The notes beneath the pieces are model-generated. The model was not told the DNA's origin, did no database searches, and saw only the letters and a program-made list of their open reading frames with translations. The position numbers and the translations under genes are program-made. DNA of 13,767 nt from an uncultured Austwickia sp. Its GTDB lineage: Bacteria > Actinomycetota > Actinomycetes > Actinomycetales > Dermatophilaceae. The DNA lies in the NCBI GenBank assembly GCA_934678955.1, contig CAKUSI010000067.1, positions 1 through 13,767 on the forward strand, in the 5' to 3' direction. Positions 6,198 to 13,767 of the stretch are shown here, piece by piece. Each line of letters starts with the position of its first letter. Positions within the stretch are counted from its first letter, which is position 1.

Positions 6198-7121
6198 TCA
6201 GCCCCTCGCCGTCGGCGCGACCACGGTGATGACCGAGGAGTCGTCGCTGGCACCCAGGCCGTGCGCCTCCCCCACGAGATAGAGCTGCTGGGCCGCGGCA
6301 GCGATCGGGGTGGCCAGGTGGGCGGCCTGCGCGGCGCTCGCCACGATCCCCATGTCCTTCACGAAGATGTCGAGGCGGCTCTTCACCTCCGCCCCGCCCT
6401 CGTCGTAGGCCTGCAGCATCCGCGGGCCGCGGTCCCCCAGCATGAAGGACTGGGCGGCGCCCGCGCCGAGAGTCTGGAGGGCCTTCGCGGGGTCGAGCCC
6501 GAGCGCCGCGGCCAACGCCAGCGCCTCCGCGCCCGCGGCGATGTGCACCCCGCAGAGGAGCTGGTTGACGGTCTTCATCGCCTGCCCGTCGCCGGGGCGC
6601 GTGCCCACGCGGACCAAGGTGCCGGACATGGCTTCGAGCACGGGTCCGGCGGCGGCGTACGCCTCGTCGGTGGCCCCGACGGTCACCAGCAGGTCACCGA
6701 TCCCGGCGCGGGCCGGGCCGCCGGAGATCGGGGCGTCCACCAGGTGCAGGGCGGCCGCAGCCAGCCGGTCGGCCACCTCGCGGACCGCGTCGATGCCCAC
6801 GGTCGAGGTGAGGAGGACGACTCCTCCCGGCGCCAGGGAGTCGGCGACGCCGTCAGGCCCATACAGCGCGTCGACCAGCTGCTCCTGGTTGCGCACCGCG
6901 AGGAGGACCAGGGACGCGCCGTCGGCGGCCCCGCGGGCGCTGCCGGCGGGGTCGATCCCGGCGGCGGAGGCCAGGTCGAGGCGGTCTCGGGCGATGTCAT
7001 ACCCGCGGACGGTGGCGCCGTGGCGGACCAGGTTGGTGGCCATGGGCAGGCCCATCGCCCCGAGTCCGAGGACGGCGACGGTGCGTCCGCCCAGGTCGGT
7101 CGAGGTGTCGGTGTGGGACAT
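6198..7121 (-). CDS. ltnD: Beta-hydroxyacid dehydrogenase, L-threonate dehydrogenase-like
   Basis: 307 residues, full length for the 3-hydroxyisobutyrate dehydrogenase family (NAD-binding PF03446 plus PF14833). Seen: the Rossmann motif VLGLGAMGLPMA (17-28), the substrate-binding VDAPISGGPARA (128-139), the catalytic segment GDGQAMKTVNQLL (177-189) with Lys183 and Asn187, and KDMGI (255-259). LtnD enzymes oxidise L-threonate to 2-oxo-tetronate with NAD+ (EC 1.1.1.411). The kinase and permease neighbours support a sugar-acid substrate over hydroxyisobutyrate or tartronate semialdehyde, but the motifs cannot separate these. ATG 7121 has AAGGAG 8 nt upstream. It lies 36 nt after the kinase and 1 nt before the permease. 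Family sure; ltnD assignment moderate. Confidence 0.88.
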   Translation of the reverse strand: MSHTDTSTDLGGRTVAVLGLGAMGLPMATNLVRHGATVRGYDIARDRLDLASAAGIDPAGSARGAADGASLVLLAVRNQEQLVDALYGPDGVADSLAPGGVVLLTSTVGIDAVREVADRLAAAALHLVDAPISGGPARAGIGDLLVTVGATDEAYAAAGPVLEAMSGTLVRVGTRPGDGQAMKTVNQLLCGVHIAAGAEALALAAALGLDPAKALQTLGAGAAQSFMLGDRGPRMLQAYDEGGAEVKSRLDIFVKDMGIVASAAQAAHLATPIAAAAQQLYLVGEAHGLGASDDSSVITVVAPTARG

Positions 7122-7129
7122 GGTGACTT

Positions 7130-7135
7130 CTCCTT
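7130..7135 (-). promoter_or_regulatory. Shine-Dalgarno of the dehydrogenase gene
   Basis: AAGGAG on the minus strand, 8 nt before ATG 7121; it fixes the start. Confidence 0.7.
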
Positions 7136-7157
7136 GGAGTCCGGGAGGGAACAGGGG

Positions 7158-8639
7158 TTAGCGAGAGAGGGTGTCGACGACGGCGGTGAGCGAATCGTCG
7201 CCGCCGACGTTGCCGGGGAAGACGATGTATGGGATCCCGGCGGCCGGCCCGTCGGAGGGCGCCCACAGCGAGATGATCCCGGGGAGCATCGAGCCGACCG
7301 CTTCCGCGTGGCGGATCTGCAGGCCGTGCGTGGCGACGTCGGAGGACGTGATGCCGCCCTTCGCGACCACGAAGCGCGGGGGCCGGGCCGCGAGGATCCC
7401 CGCCACCACGGCGATCACGGCCGCGGAGACCCGCCGCGCGATCGCGAGCGAGGCGTCCGCGTCGGCGCCGCGGACGAGGGTGCGACTGGTCCGCACGACG
7501 ACGGTGCCTCGCTCGAGGGCGTCGACCGCGTCGGCGACGACCGCCGCGAGATGCCGCTCGCGTGCGGCCTCGTCGAGCACGCTCGCCACGTCGATCTCGA
7601 TCTCGTGGGGGCTGCGGTGGGCGCGCAGGTGGTCCAGTTGCCGGGTGGTCTGGGCGACATGGGAACCGACCACGACGAGCCCACCCAGGGCGTCATCGCC
7701 GTCAGAGGCAACGGCGTCGCCGGCCGTCGAGGGCCGACCTTGCGCGGCGCGCACCGCCGCGATCTCCTCGGCGGTCAGCGGCGGGCGGGTGTCCTGGCCG
7801 ATGCGCGCTCGGGTGAACGGCGGTCCGACCCGATACACGAACCGTCGGCCCTCCCCCTCGGCGGCCTCGAGACCCAGCGCGAGCAAACGCAGGTCGTTCT
7901 CATCCACGCAGTCCACGACGACCACGCCGGGGCCGCTGTCCCCGCGACACGCGCCGCGCAGCACCTCCGCTGCCCCGTGGGGACCGGAACGCAACACGTC
8001 CAGCGTGAGCACCGTGACCTGATCGGCCCCGATCCGCCCGCCGGTCTTCTCGGCGACCCATTCGCGCAGGTCGGAGGAGCCATAACCGAACGTCGCGTCC
8101 TTGGCGAACTCCGTCTCGGCCGCGGGGGTGAAGCCGGTCTCGGCCGACCCTGCGTAGTGGATCCCGTCGACCGTGAGCCGGCCGGCGTCGGGGAACGCGG
8201 GAACCACCACGTATGCGTCCACGGACTCGCCGCGCCGCTCCCGCAGCACCTCGGAGATGACGTCCGGCTCGAGCGGGAAGTGTCCCCGCAGCGTGGAGTC
8301 GGAACGCGATACGAACCCGACGGGCACGCTGGTGAGCTCCGAGGCCGCGAGCGCCGCCTCGACGACCTCCCGGTTGACGCGGGCGGCGTCCGCAGGGTCC
8401 AGCGAGCGGGAGTTCGTCATGACGTAGACCGCGGGCTTGCCCTGGTTCAGCCCCCAGGTCAGGTCCTCAACGGCCCAGCCGGTGATCACCGGCAATCCGG
8501 CCACGGACTGGGTGCCGGTCGGGTCATCGTCCAGGACGACGAGGACCCGCCCCCCGGCACGGACCTGCTCAGCGATGGGCTCCGTGGGGACGTCGATCGA
8601 GGGCGGATAACCCTCGACCAGCTCGTGCAGTTGCCTCAT
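7158..8639 (-). CDS. Four-carbon acid sugar kinase family protein (DUF1537), DDDPTGTQ subgroup
   Basis: 493 residues. N-terminal sugar-binding domain (PF07005): VVLDDDPTGTQSV (34-46), VMTNSRSL (73-80), SRSDSTLRGHFPLEPDV (111-127). C-terminal nucleotide-binding domain (PF17042): VVAKGGITSSDV (424-435) and GIPYIVFPGNVGGDDSL (about 466-482). Family members phosphorylate oxidised or free tetronates at C4 (OtnK 3-oxo-tetronate kinase, DtnK D-threonate kinase). Those enzymes are near 420 residues and carry a DDFTG motif at the very N-terminus; this one is longer, has a roughly 35-residue lead and DDDPTGTQ, so its exact substrate is open. First gene of a three-gene operon with the LtnD-like dehydrogenase and GntP permease. 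ATG 8639 has AAGGAGG 6 nt upstream. Family call strong, OtnK identity not claimed. Confidence 0.88.
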   Translation of the reverse strand: MRQLHELVEGYPPSIDVPTEPIAEQVRAGGRVLVVLDDDPTGTQSVAGLPVITGWAVEDLTWGLNQGKPAVYVMTNSRSLDPADAARVNREVVEAALAASELTSVPVGFVSRSDSTLRGHFPLEPDVISEVLRERRGESVDAYVVVPAFPDAGRLTVDGIHYAGSAETGFTPAAETEFAKDATFGYGSSDLREWVAEKTGGRIGADQVTVLTLDVLRSGPHGAAEVLRGACRGDSGPGVVVVDCVDENDLRLLALGLEAAEGEGRRFVYRVGPPFTRARIGQDTRPPLTAEEIAAVRAAQGRPSTAGDAVASDGDDALGGLVVVGSHVAQTTRQLDHLRAHRSPHEIEIDVASVLDEAARERHLAAVVADAVDALERGTVVVRTSRTLVRGADADASLAIARRVSAAVIAVVAGILAARPPRFVVAKGGITSSDVATHGLQIRHAEAVGSMLPGIISLWAPSDGPAAGIPYIVFPGNVGGDDSLTAVVDTLSR

Positions 8640-8645
8640 GTACGG

Positions 8646-8652
8646 CCTCCTT
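8646..8652 (-). promoter_or_regulatory. Shine-Dalgarno of the kinase gene
   Basis: AAGGAGG on the minus strand, 6 nt before ATG 8639; strong and well placed, fixing the start of the operon's first gene. Confidence 0.75.
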
Positions 8653-8660
8653 GACGTACG

Positions 8661-8715
8661 GGATCCGTGGGATCGGGATCTGTGGGTTCAGGTGGGTGGA
8701 TCGGGCCGCCGGATC
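8661..8715. repeat. GGATC repeats in the leader of the sugar-acid operon
   Basis: Five GGATC words at 8661, 8670, 8676, 8698 and 8711. Two form the 11-mer GGATCYGTGGG at 8661-8671 and 8676-8686. They begin 8 bases upstream of the kinase Shine-Dalgarno and could be a regulator site. No TANNNT -10 box was found between 8653 and 8820 on the minus strand. Confidence 0.4.
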
Positions 8716-8792
8716 TGGTCGTCCGTCGTGGGGGCCTGGTCCGGCGGGCCAGGGCTCCTCCGAGGAATCTGACGGCCAGAACACGTGCTCCC

Positions 8793-8816
8793 CCACGGGT
8801 GGGTTCTCGCCCGTGG
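8793..8816 (-). terminator. Possible hairpin terminator of the ileS-folC operon
   Basis: CCACGGG (8793-8799) and CCCGTGG (8810-8816) form a perfect 7-bp stem with a 10-nt loop, 61 bases past the DUF4233 stop. No T-run follows, as is common in GC-rich actinobacteria. Confidence 0.4.
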
Positions 8817-8877
8817 CGGCCCTCTACTCGCGCGCCATGTGCCCGCGCATCTCCCGCTCGTCCGCCGTGGGCTCTCC

Positions 8878-9279
8878 CTAGCCCGTCGCAGGCGAGCCGT
8901 GGGTGCGTACCCACTCCTCGGTCAGGTCGTCCATCCTGGCCCCCTGAACGAGGGCCACCCACCACAGGCCGCCGAAGATGACGCCGATCACGAACATCAC
9001 CGGGACGACGAACCCGCACAGCAGGGTCGCGACCTGCACCCCCCACCCCAGCGTCACGCCCCAGGGGCGGCGCAGCAGCCCGGCCACCAGTAGGCAGGCC
9101 AGCGCCAGGCAGAGCCCCACGATCAGGTACGTCGACGCGCGGGAGGATCCCGAGGCGTCGGCCAGGGCCCGGGCCCCGACCGCGCCGAAGAGCACCACCG
9201 GCGCCTGTCCGCCCAGGACGACGGCTGCCAGGCGGCGGGTCATCTTGCGGGCCGGGCGCCGCGTCGCGGGCACCCTCAT
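8878..9279 (-). CDS. DUF4233 small membrane protein
   Basis: 133 residues with four predicted membrane segments, roughly residues 17-36, 50-69, 74-90 and 91-111. The arginine-rich start (MRVPATRRPARKMTRRL) suggests a cytoplasmic N-terminus. DUF4233 (PF14017) proteins are actinobacterial, nearly always directly after folC and before ndk; function unknown. Position is the best support here: ATG 9279 overlaps the folC stop as ATGA, so translation is coupled. GLWWVALVQGARMDDL near the end fits the family's C-terminal helix. After the TAG stop the same frame stays open for 17 GC3-rich codons to another TAG at 8824-8826. Family call rests on context plus topology, hence not full confidence. Confidence 0.85.
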   Translation of the reverse strand: MRVPATRRPARKMTRRLAAVVLGGQAPVVLFGAVGARALADASGSSRASTYLIVGLCLALACLLVAGLLRRPWGVTLGWGVQVATLLCGFVVPVMFVIGVIFGGLWWVALVQGARMDDLTEEWVRTHGSPATG

Positions 9280-10697
9280 GAGGGCGAGCCCGCGCCCAGG
9301 AGGGTTCGTGCCTCGGCGGCCGTCGTGATCGAGCCGGTCACCAGGACCGCTCCGCCCGTCCCGCCGCCGCTCGCCACCGCGTCCGACAGCCCCGCGGCGG
9401 CGTCGAGCGCGTCCGGCAGGTCCGCCACCACGCTCACCCGGTGCTCGCCGAACACCTCCGCCGCCAGCTCACCGAGGCGCTCCGGTGCCAGCGCCCGCGG
9501 CGACGTCGATCGCGAGACGACGACTTCGGCGAGGACCGGCTCCAGCGCCGCGAGAATCCCCTCGGCGTCCTTGTCGCCGAGCACCCCGATCACCCCGATC
9601 ATCGGCACGCCGATGAACTCCTCCTCGATCGCCGCCGCCAGCGCCCGGGCGCCGTGCGGGTTGTGCGCCGCGTCGACCACGACCAGCGGCGAGCGCCGCA
9701 CCACCTCGAGCCGGCCCGGCGAGGTGAAGGCCGCGAACGCCTGCTCCACCACGTCGCGCTCCAGCGGACGCTCCCCGCCGCCGACGAACGCCTCGGCGGC
9801 CGCGAGCGCGAGCAGCGCGTTGTGCGCCTGATGGGCTCCGTGCAGGGGCAGGAACAGGTCCCGGTAGTCCCCCGCCATCCCCCGCAGGGTCACCAGCTGG
9901 CCACCCACCGCCTGGGAGCGCTGCAGGACAGCGATGTCGACGTCCTCCACGACGGACACGGCGCCCACCTGCGCGCACCGCTCGCGCAACACTTCGGCCG
10001 CCTCGATGTCCTGGGCCGCGCTGACCATGATCGCGTCGGGCTTGATGATCCCCGCCTTCTCGTCGGCGATCTCCTCCAGCGTGTCCCCGAGGAACTTCTG
10101 GTGGTCCAGCCCGATCGGCGTCACGACGGCGACCGCGCCGTCGGCGGCGTTGGTCGCGTCCCAGGAGCCGCCCATCCCGACCTCGACCACCGCGGCGTCG
10201 ACGGGAGCGTCGGCGAAGGCCGCGTACGCCAGGGCGACGACGGTCTCGAAGTACGTGAGCCGGGGCCCGCCGCCGGCGAGCGAGCGGGCATCCACCATCT
10301 CCAGGTAGGGCAGCACGTCGTCGTACGTCGCGAGGAACGCCTCCCGGCTGATCGGCTCCCCCGACAGCGCGATCCGCTCCCGGATGTCGTGCAGGTGGGG
10401 CGAGGTGAACCGGCCGGTCGAGAGGCCGAGCTCGCGCAGCAGGACCTCGATCATCCGGGTGGTCGAGGTCTTCCCGTTGGTCCCCGTGACGTGCACCATC
10501 GGGAACGAGCGCTGGGGGTCGCCGAGCAGCTCCAGCACGGCGACGATCCGGTCCAGCGACGGCGCGACGTCGCTCTCGGGGGCGCGCCGCAGGATCTCCT
10601 CGGTGACCTCGCGCATCCTGCGGCGGGTCGCGAGCTTCTCCTCGGCCCGGCGGGAGGACTCCGCCGCTGCGGACCGCTCCGCGCGGGACGGGCTCAC
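9276..10697 (-). CDS. folC: Bifunctional dihydrofolate synthase / folylpolyglutamate synthase
   Basis: 473 residues from GTG 10697. Adds glutamate to dihydropteroate and then to folates (EC 6.3.2.12/6.3.2.17), cytosolic, Mur-ligase fold. Seen: the P-loop VHVTGTNGKTSTT (68-80, Lys76), FTSPHLHDIRERI (97-109), EVGMGGSWDATNA (172-184), TPIGLDHQKFLGDT (193-206), IADEKAGIIK (210-219), whose Lys214 corresponds to the carbamylated lysine of the family, and VVDAAHNPHGA (340-350). The GTG start overlaps the acetyltransferase stop as GTGA and leaves an N-terminal tail of about 40 residues (Ser, Arg and Glu rich) before the domain; ATG at residue 28 is a shorter option. An extended reading to 10955 would only run over the acetyltransferase gene. 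The stop overlaps the next ATG. Confidence 0.97.
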   Translation of the reverse strand: MSPSRAERSAAAESSRRAEEKLATRRRMREVTEEILRRAPESDVAPSLDRIVAVLELLGDPQRSFPMVHVTGTNGKTSTTRMIEVLLRELGLSTGRFTSPHLHDIRERIALSGEPISREAFLATYDDVLPYLEMVDARSLAGGGPRLTYFETVVALAYAAFADAPVDAAVVEVGMGGSWDATNAADGAVAVVTPIGLDHQKFLGDTLEEIADEKAGIIKPDAIMVSAAQDIEAAEVLRERCAQVGAVSVVEDVDIAVLQRSQAVGGQLVTLRGMAGDYRDLFLPLHGAHQAHNALLALAAAEAFVGGGERPLERDVVEQAFAAFTSPGRLEVVRRSPLVVVDAAHNPHGARALAAAIEEEFIGVPMIGVIGVLGDKDAEGILAALEPVLAEVVVSRSTSPRALAPERLGELAAEVFGEHRVSVVADLPDALDAAAGLSDAVASGGGTGGAVLVTGSITTAAEARTLLGAGSPS

Positions 10698-11260
10698 GCG
10701 GGGGCCCCCATCCACACCAGTTCGGGCAGGCCCACCTGTTCCTCCCGGCCCACCTCGACGAGGCCGTAGCGGCGGCAGAACGCCGACGCCGAGTCGTTGC
10801 CCTCCGTGTAGCAGACCTTGACCGGCACGTGCAGTTCCGCCGCCCTCGCCTGCACGGCCGTCAGCAACCGGCCGCCGACGCCCCGCCCCTGGAGCCCGGG
10901 GGTCACGTACAGCTTCCACACGACGAGGGACTTGCCGTACGAGCCGAACGAGCACAGACCCACCAGCTCACCGCCGGCGTGCGCCACGAACGTGCGCCCC
11001 GCGCGGATCGAGGGGATCATCGCGTCCTTGGTCCAGGACTTCGCCATCAGCAACTCGATGAGCTCCGGTTCCAGGATCCCGTGGTAGGTCGCCGGGACGG
11101 CGGTGCGCCCGAGTTCCAGGATCGCGTCGAGATCCTCCCCGCCCGCCGGTCGCACCTCGACCTCGACCGGCTCTCGACCGCCCTCAGGTGCAGTGCGCCT
11201 CGCGCGGCGACTCAGGCTCCGCCCCAGCTGGAGGCGGTCGCGGTCGCGGGGGTCCGTCAT
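10694..11260 (-). CDS. GNAT-family N-acetyltransferase
   Basis: 188 residues. The GNAT fold is shown by the N-terminal strand [18 protein letters not shown] (34-51), a central strand [20 protein letters not shown] (90-109), motif [20 protein letters not shown] (115-133) with the acetyl-CoA pyrophosphate loop QGRGVG (124-129), and motif [20 protein letters not shown] (155-173). It transfers acetyl from acetyl-CoA to an amine; the acceptor cannot be read from sequence. About 32 polar, arginine-rich residues precede the domain. ATG 11260 overlaps the ileS stop (ATGA) and its stop overlaps folC GTG (GTGA), so it is locked into the housekeeping operon. GNAT genes are not a standard member of the ileS-folC pair. 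Confidence 0.92.
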   Translation of the reverse strand: MTDPRDRDRLQLGRSLSRRARRTAPEGGREPVEVEVRPAGGEDLDAILELGRTAVPATYHGILEPELIELLMAKSWTKDAMIPSIRAGRTFVAHAGGELVGLCSFGSYGKSLVVWKLYVTPGLQGRGVGGRLLTAVQARAAELHVPVKVCYTEGNDSASAFCRRYGLVEVGREEQVGLPELVWMGAPA

Positions 11261-13767
11261 AGGCGCTTCACCACGATCCTGATCGCGCGCTGGTCCCCCA
11301 CCTCGACGGAGGTCCCCACGCCCTCCGGCAGCGCGTCCAACGGCCCGAAGCCGATCTGGCGCGCCAGCGTCTCATCCTGGATGAACCGCTGGTGGTCCAG
11401 CACGACGCGCTGCGTGTCGGCGTCGCCGCACACGGTCAGCGAGATCGCGTCGCCGTAGGCCAGGTCCTGGGCTCGCCGCTCCGCGTTGACCGCCCGGGCG
11501 ATGTCGGCCGCCAGCCCCTCCCGGGCCAGTTCCTCCGTCAGCACCGTGTCGAGCACGACGAACCCCCCGCCCGGCAGCATCCCGACGCTGCCCGCCGAGG
11601 CGTGCGCGTCGTCCACGACCGTCTCCAGGGCGAACTCGCCGTCGGCCAGCTCGATGCCCGCGCAGGTGACCAATCCGTCCGCGCCGACCGACCAGTCGCC
11701 GGTCTTGCTGCCCTTGATCACGGACTGGACCTGCTTGCCGAGCCGCGGCCCGGCGGCGCGGGCGTTGACGCTCAGGCGCTGGCTCACCCCGAAGTCGGAT
11801 TCGCTCGCCGCGGAGAGGTCCACCCACGCGACCTCCTTGACGTTCGCCTCCGCGGCGATGAGGTCGGCGAACGGCTCGAGGCTGCCCGGATCCGCCGTGA
11901 CGACCGTCAGGCGGGCCAGCGGCAACCGGGTGCGCAGCCCCTCGGCCTTTCGCAGGCTCGAGGCGACCGAGCAGACGTCGCGCGCCCGCTCCATCCGGGT
12001 CACCAGGTCGTGGTCCGCGGGCAGGTCCTCCGCGACCGGCCAGTCGGTGAGGTGCACCGACCTCCCGCCGGTCAGGCCGCGCCAGATCTCCTCGGTGGTC
12101 ATGGGCAGCAGCGGCGCCGCCACCCGGCAGAGGACCTCCAGCGTCGTGTAGAGGGTGTCCATCGCGGCCCGGGCCGCGTCGGCGGACTCTCCCCGCGTGT
12201 CCCAGAAGCGGTCCCGGCTGCGGCGCACATACCAGTTCGTCAGCACGTCCAGGAAGACGCGTATGGACTCGCAGGCGCCCGCGATGTCGAAGACGTCGAG
12301 CTGTCCCTGGACCTGCTCCACCAGTTCCCGGAGCCGGGCCATGAGGTAGCGGTCGAGCACGTGCGTCGAGGCCGTCGACCAGCGGGCGTCGTACCCGGTC
12401 TGCCCCGACCCGTCGGAGCGCTCCTGAAAGGCGTTGGCGTAGGTCGAGAAGAAGTACCAGGTGCTCCACAGCGGAAGCAGCGCCTGGCGGACGCCCTCCC
12501 GGATGCCCTGCTCGGTGACGATGAGGTTGCCGCCGCGCAGGATCGGGCTGGACATGAGGAACCAGCGCATCGCGTCGGCGCCGTCGCGGTCGAACACCTC
12601 GGACACGTCGGGGTAGTTGCGCAGCGACTTGCTCATCTTCGCCCCGTCGTTGCCCAGCACGATGCCGTGGCTGAGGCAGGACGTGAACGCCGGGCGGTCG
12701 AAGAGGGCGGTCGCGAGGATGTGCATGGTGTAGAACCAGCCGCGGGTCTGCCCGATGTATTCGACGATGAAGTCGCCCGGGAAGTGGTGCTCGAACCAGT
12801 CGGCGTTCTCGAACGGGTAGTGCACCTGCGCGAACGGCATCGAGCCGGAGTCGAACCAGCAGTCCAGCACCTCGGGCACGCGGCGCATCGTCGACGCCCC
12901 GGTCGGGTCGTCCGGGTTGGGCCGGGTGAGCTCGTCGACGTACGGGCGGTGCAGGTCCACCTCCCCCTCGGGGTTGCGCGGCAGCCGCCCGAAGTCGGCC
13001 TCCAACTGCTCGAACGAGCCGTAGACGTCGACGCGCGGGTGGTTCGGGTCGTCGCTGACCCAGACGGGGATCGGGCTGCCCCAGAACCGGTTGCGGGAGA
13101 TCGACCAGTCCCGGGCGCCGGACAGCCACTTGCCGAACTGGCCGTGCTTGACGTGCTCCGGCACCCACGTGATGCCCTCGTTGACCTCCACCATCCGGTC
13201 GCGGAACTTCGTGACCTCCACGAACCAGCTGCTGACCGCCTTGTAGATCAGCGGCTGCTTGCACCGCCAGCAGTGCGGGTAGGAGTGCACGTAGCTCTCC
13301 TCGCGCACCAACAGGCCGCGCTCGCGCAGGTGGGTGATGATCGGGCGGTTGGCCTCGAACACCTGCATGCCCTCGAAGTCGGGCACGACGGAAGTGAAGG
13401 CGGCCCGGTCGTCGACCGAGAGGATCGTCGGGATGCCGACCGCCTGGCAGGCCAGCTGGTCGACCTCGCCGTAGGCGGGCGCCATGTGGACCACGCCGGT
13501 GCCGTCGTCGGTCGTGACGTCGTCGGAGGCGATCACCTGGAAGGCCTGCTGCGTCCCCCACCTCTCGGTGTCCGCGAAGTAGCCGAACATGGGCTCATAC
13601 CGCAGCCCGATCAGCTCGCGCCCGCTCATCGTCTCCTCGACCAGGCTGCGCACGGTCTTCGGGTCGTTGCCCTTGCCGACGAACTCCTTGGCGTAGTGCG
13701 CCAGCCGGGCCGCGGCGACGATGTAGCGGTGCCCGTCCGCGGCGCGCACTGCGACGTACTCGATGTC
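11257..13767 (-). CDS. ileS: Isoleucyl-tRNA synthetase, N-terminus cut by the window edge
   Basis: 836 codons visible, in frame from 13767 ([12 protein letters not shown]) to TGA 11257-11259. Charges tRNA-Ile with isoleucine (EC 6.1.1.5). Numbering from the first visible codon: the editing (CP1) domain occupies about the first 180 residues, with [15 protein letters not shown] at 89-103; then [12 protein letters not shown] at 165-176, [13 protein letters not shown] at 224-236, the [13 protein letters not shown] segment at 302-314, and KMSKS at 377-381 (bases 12625-12639). After it come the anticodon-binding helices and a C-terminal DUF5915-like region ending IRIVVKRL. The HIGH motif and about 200-260 N-terminal residues lie beyond the window; full actinobacterial enzymes are near 1,040-1,100 residues. 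No C-terminal zinc cysteine cluster is present, unlike the E. coli type. First gene of the operon running to DUF4233. Confidence 0.97.
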   Translation of the reverse strand, partial: DIEYVAVRAADGHRYIVAAARLAHYAKEFVGKGNDPKTVRSLVEETMSGRELIGLRYEPMFGYFADTERWGTQQAFQVIASDDVTTDDGTGVVHMAPAYGEVDQLACQAVGIPTILSVDDRAAFTSVVPDFEGMQVFEANRPIITHLRERGLLVREESYVHSYPHCWRCKQPLIYKAVSSWFVEVTKFRDRMVEVNEGITWVPEHVKHGQFGKWLSGARDWSISRNRFWGSPIPVWVSDDPNHPRVDVYGSFEQLEADFGRLPRNPEGEVDLHRPYVDELTRPNPDDPTGASTMRRVPEVLDCWFDSGSMPFAQVHYPFENADWFEHHFPGDFIVEYIGQTRGWFYTMHILATALFDRPAFTSCLSHGIVLGNDGAKMSKSLRNYPDVSEVFDRDGADAMRWFLMSSPILRGGNLIVTEQGIREGVRQALLPLWSTWYFFSTYANAFQERSDGSGQTGYDARWSTASTHVLDRYLMARLRELVEQVQGQLDVFDIAGACESIRVFLDVLTNWYVRRSRDRFWDTRGESADAARAAMDTLYTTLEVLCRVAAPLLPMTTEEIWRGLTGGRSVHLTDWPVAEDLPADHDLVTRMERARDVCSVASSLRKAEGLRTRLPLARLTVVTADPGSLEPFADLIAAEANVKEVAWVDLSAASESDFGVSQRLSVNARAAGPRLGKQVQSVIKGSKTGDWSVGADGLVTCAGIELADGEFALETVVDDAHASAGSVGMLPGGGFVVLDTVLTEELAREGLAADIARAVNAERRAQDLAYGDAISLTVCGDADTQRVVLDHQRFIQDETLARQIGFGPLDALPEGVGTSVEVGDQRAIRIVVKRL

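Noticed and set aside
6197..6253. Upstream start of the permease at 6253
   Set aside because: It would add 19 residues with an arginine cluster over the end of the dehydrogenase gene; ATG 6196 starts right before the first membrane helix with a purine-rich upstream site.
6129..8654. 841-codon open frame on the plus strand across the dehydrogenase and kinase
   Set aside because: It is antisense to two genes with clear family motifs; the product is Arg/Gly/Asp-rich low-complexity sequence, a usual shadow in GC-rich DNA.
8651..8881. 76-codon plus-strand frame between the kinase and DUF4233
   Set aside because: No ribosome binding site or family match; it lies in a leader/terminator region, and part of it is antisense to the DUF4233 tail extension.
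10698..10955. N-terminal extension of folC beyond GTG 10697
   Set aside because: It overlaps the acetyltransferase gene in another frame and translates to Arg/Gly-rich sequence; the GTGA junction gives a sound start.
11372..13561. 729-codon open frame on the minus strand inside ileS
   Set aside because: It is another frame of the ileS coding strand, with Arg/Pro/Gly-rich translation and no domain; ileS itself shows KMSKS and editing-domain motifs.

Overview
The DNA is very GC-rich, with third codon positions almost always G or C, and the order ileS - folC - DUF4233 (with ndk a little further on) is a classic actinobacterial arrangement. The ileS-folC linkage fits Micrococcales-type actinomycetes best; no finer assignment is possible from this window alone. 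No rRNA, tRNA, CRISPR array, transposase or phage gene was seen.

Left end, plus strand (about 1-3103): a two-gene unit coding for a DUF1800 protein (its frame is open to the window edge, so it is probably 5'-truncated) and a DUF1501 protein with an internal twin-arginine signal. These families travel together and are usually exported; their biochemical role is not established. Convergent to them on the minus strand (3176-3547) lies a ribbon-helix-helix antitoxin gene with an apparently intact promoter and operator. It is followed by the wreck of a Doc/Fic-type toxin gene that keeps its N-terminal and C-terminal codons but has lost the catalytic middle. Next on the minus strand is ndk (3694-4116), apparently leaderless.

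Middle (4117-4717): a 600-bp stretch without a convincing gene, packed with repeats. It holds a (GCCCGC)7 tract inside a run of eleven C-blocks (G-quadruplex-forming on the ndk sense strand), a GGTCT-type palindrome, and a degenerate tandem array with a period of about 75 bp.

Centre (4718-8652), minus strand: a tight three-gene sugar-acid module reading kinase (DUF1537 family) - beta-hydroxyacid dehydrogenase (LtnD-like) - GntP-family permease. It would take up an aldonic acid such as a tetronate, oxidise it and phosphorylate it. The isomerase, the aldolase/decarboxylase and a regulator are absent from the window, and the kinase belongs to the DDDPTGTQ subgroup rather than the canonical DDFTG-type OtnK/DtnK. 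The module sits between DUF4233 and ndk, which are adjacent in many actinobacteria, so it looks like an insertion into a housekeeping locus.

Right end (8878-13767), minus strand: a housekeeping operon ileS (N-terminus beyond the edge) - GNAT acetyltransferase - folC - DUF4233 membrane protein. Every junction is a 4-nt stop/start overlap (ATGA, GTGA, ATGA), implying translational coupling of isoleucyl-tRNA synthesis, folate polyglutamylation, an acetyltransferase and a small membrane protein.
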